Assembly (NCBI GenBank): GCA_964408185.1
Contig: CAYOYK010000004.1
Coordinates: 15,755 to 79,754 of the forward strand
Reading direction: 5' to 3'
From: CAYOYK01 sp964408185
Lineage (GTDB): Bacteria; Bacillota; Clostridia; Christensenellales; Aristaeellaceae
DNA length: 64,000 nucleotides
Below, piece after piece: positions 62,732-64,000 of the stretch (the first letter of the stretch is position 1; every line of letters begins with the position of its first letter). A model generated the notes under the pieces. The model was not told the origin of the DNA. It did no database searches and saw only the letters and a program-made list of their open reading frames with translations. The position numbers were made by a program, and so were the translations under genes.

Positions 62732-63159
62732 GGCAGATCCGATATTTTCAAGCCATTGCCGGAAGCGCGGCGGTGGAGATTTCGCAGCTCAAGGATACGC
62801 CCTGCGTGCTGATTTCATCGCCCGAACAGCGAGAGAATGAATGCGCCTTTTATCGGGATGTGGTGGGCTTTGGCGGCGATTTTCTGTTTGCGGAAAATCT
62901 GAAGGAAGCGCGGATGCTGGTGGTCAGCGGCCGCGGCGTGATGCCCATCGAGGGCGGCAGCCATCCCGCGCAGCTGGGCGGCGCGCTCTGCCGCATTCCG
63001 CTGACCCGAAATGGCAAACCCATCCGTCACAAGTATTGCGCCTTCTGGAAGACGGACAATTCCGGGCGGTATGTGGAGGCGTTCGCGGAAATGCTCAAGG
63101 CGCAGTTTGCGGGGGGAGCAGAGGCAAACGAAAAATATGGATTGATGGAGGCAATACTC
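62719..63159 (+). pseudogene. LysR-family regulator with a large internal deletion
   Basis: The frame begins TLRQIRYFQAIA, the exact start of LysR proteins, then after four residues jumps to VEISQLKDTPCVLISSPEQR and FGGDFLFAENLKEARMLV, the last third of the LysR sensor domain. The DNA-binding helices and most of the sensor, some 150-200 residues, are missing without a frame change. The place of the start codon is ATC behind GGAGGG, so translation is doubtful. The frame runs on into the next small ORF. Confidence 0.75.
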
Positions 63160-63333
63160 ATGACGATAGAACAAGTGCGGAGAGCGTATCTTGACAAGAA
63201 AGATACTCCTTGTCCAATTACACAGCGATTGATAATGTCTGGATACCAGCAAGGCAAAAGTGGATACATCCAGTATGCGCATGAATGTGGAATGGAGGTA
63301 GATTATAGAAAGGCGCAGCCAACGCAATGGTGA
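63160..63333 (+). CDS. Small protein of unknown function, possibly the 5' part of a split gene
   Basis: A 57-residue frame (MTIEQVRRAYLDKKDTPC at the start) with its own GGAGG nine bases before the ATG. More AT-rich than the genes before it. It ends at TGA (63331-63333), but the same frame stays open for 91 more codons, so it may be the N-terminal piece of a roughly 150-residue protein interrupted by that stop. Confidence 0.45.
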   Translation: MTIEQVRRAYLDKKDTPCPITQRLIMSGYQQGKSGYIQYAHECGMEVDYRKAQPTQW

Positions 63334-63609
63334 CACTTAATCAAAGAGCATTGCGAGCATGCAGATTCTAAGAGAACCTTTGGAAAATCTGTCGTCTGTG
63401 GAGAACTTATTTTTTGGATGGCTGAGGTATTGGGCTGCGTTCGTCCTTTTGAGCTAAGCAACTTGGCTGATTGCATCATTTCCAGCGCTCTTCCAAAGCC
63501 CACAAAAAATCAAGCGAATCCTCAAGTGGTATATGATAGAAAAAAGTGGAATACGGCGATACAGTTACTGTGTTTCGATAAAATTGCAGAAGAAGTTAAT
63601 CGTTTATAA
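63334..63609 (+). pseudogene. Continuation of the preceding small ORF after a TGA
   Basis: In the same frame as the previous entry: HLIKEHCEHADSKRTFGK, then VVCGELIFWMAEVLGC, PFELSNLADCIISSAL and a basic C terminus ending KIAEEVNRL. The segment has no ribosome site of its own near its first ATG (63418), and the frame is open from the TGA onward, supporting one gene split by a stop. Family not recognised. Confidence 0.4.
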
Positions 63610-63639
63610 TCCCAGTTTACCTATCGAATAACATCTTCT

Positions 63640-63940
63640 TTGCGGCAGTTTTTACCCCAATTTTTAGACAGTATGATATACAAAGATTGGGGTGTTTTAT
63701 TATGCCAAAGGGACAACGGAAGTACGATGGTGAGCAGAAGGTTGGATAATAGTCAATTGTTGATGCTACGGTCTACCAAACAAATCCACCTCCACAAGCA
63801 CAGCCACAAAAGATGGAATCTCCTTACTTCAAAGTAAATATTACACAGATGGGGTTATCGATTCGTACTGAGCCCTTCCCGCGCCAGCGGACAGAAAAAG
63901 TCGGGAAAAGCTGTTTAGACACTATCTAGATAGTGTCGAC
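63640..63940 (+). mobile_element. Probable insertion-sequence debris
   Basis: ACCCCAAT and ATTGGGGT as inverted arms (about 63655 and 63686), a near-repeat TTTAGACAGTAT (63663) and TTTAGACACTAT (63914), and an ATG at 63702 opening MPKGQRKYDGEQKV before a stop, which resembles the first residues of IS3-type transposase OrfA. AT-rich and without any longer frame. Identification is tentative. Confidence 0.35.
63918..63937. repeat. Perfect 20-bp palindrome
   Basis: GACACTATCT followed by its exact complement AGATAGTGTC, no loop. It could be a protein-binding site, an IS end or a recombination remnant. The 60 bp after it, to the window edge, show only a repeated GTACGGCG. Confidence 0.7.
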
Positions 63941-64000
63941 AATAAATTAAACTAGTACGGCGCACCAGAGCGCAATGCAACGAATTTGTACGGCGGCGAC

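Noticed and set aside
1..64000. tRNA or rRNA genes
   Set aside because: No cloverleaf-like sequence with a T-loop GTTCGA box or rRNA-like stretch was seen by eye in the intergenic regions. A tRNAscan run would settle it.

Overview
This 64 kb window looks like chromosome from an uncultured, spore-lineage member of the Clostridia, possibly Christensenellales-like (inference). The evidence is high GC, strong GGAGG ribosome sites, many TTG/GTG starts, a rimP-nusA-rnpM-ylxQ-infB operon, a sleB-ypeB germination pair, a reverse rubrerythrin, AddB and several Firmicutes DUF families. No rRNA, tRNA or recognisable CRISPR array is present.

Layout. 1-12.5 kb is core: the nusA-infB operon (minus) behind a long structured leader, a radical-SAM activase, mnmE, addB, a small P-loop protein, thrC and rubrerythrin. 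12.8-28.6 kb is a cell-surface glycan island: four tandem paralogous membrane proteins, then a tightly overlapping nucleotide-sugar operon (aminotransferase, N-acetyltransferase and dehydrogenase resembling WbpE/WbpD/WbpB, a second aminotransferase, two SDR enzymes, a GT2 glycosyltransferase) ending in a phosphoesterase, an ATP-grasp enzyme and an O-acyltransferase. Membrane paralogues 2-4 and the last four genes look less GC-rich than the centre. 28.6-35.7 kb (minus) holds a YczE-like membrane protein, an XRE regulator, ypeB broken by an amber codon, sleB, a creatininase-family amidase, an ABC-F ATPase and a DUF6483 protein. 35.9-42.6 kb (plus) holds a secreted protein, a large membrane-anchored TPR-like protein, an acyltransferase and an M29 aminopeptidase. 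42.9-50.0 kb is a sugar ABC-uptake operon divergent from a LacI regulator. 50.2-52.0 kb is an ECF sigma factor with a membrane partner.

52.2-58.3 kb carries a compact type I CRISPR effector operon (cas5-cas8-cas7-cas3, I-C-like) with no cas1, cas2, cas4 or array. In the AT-rich gap upstream lies the most interesting signal: a divergent promoter whose predicted start coincides with a CRISPR-repeat-like hairpin, followed by an 11-nt handle-like tail and a pseudo-spacer. The first 11 nt of that spacer match exactly a site 7 bp upstream of the -35 of the cas promoter. This has the architecture of a CreR-type guide RNA that would direct the Cas complex to repress its own operon.

58.3-64 kb is a decaying edge: a frameshifted metallo-beta-lactamase-fold remnant, an alpha/beta hydrolase, a permease/DUF362 pair divergent from a TetR regulator, an internally deleted LysR remnant, an AT-rich gene split by a stop codon, and IS-like debris. 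Functions are assigned from visible motifs only; no database search was possible.
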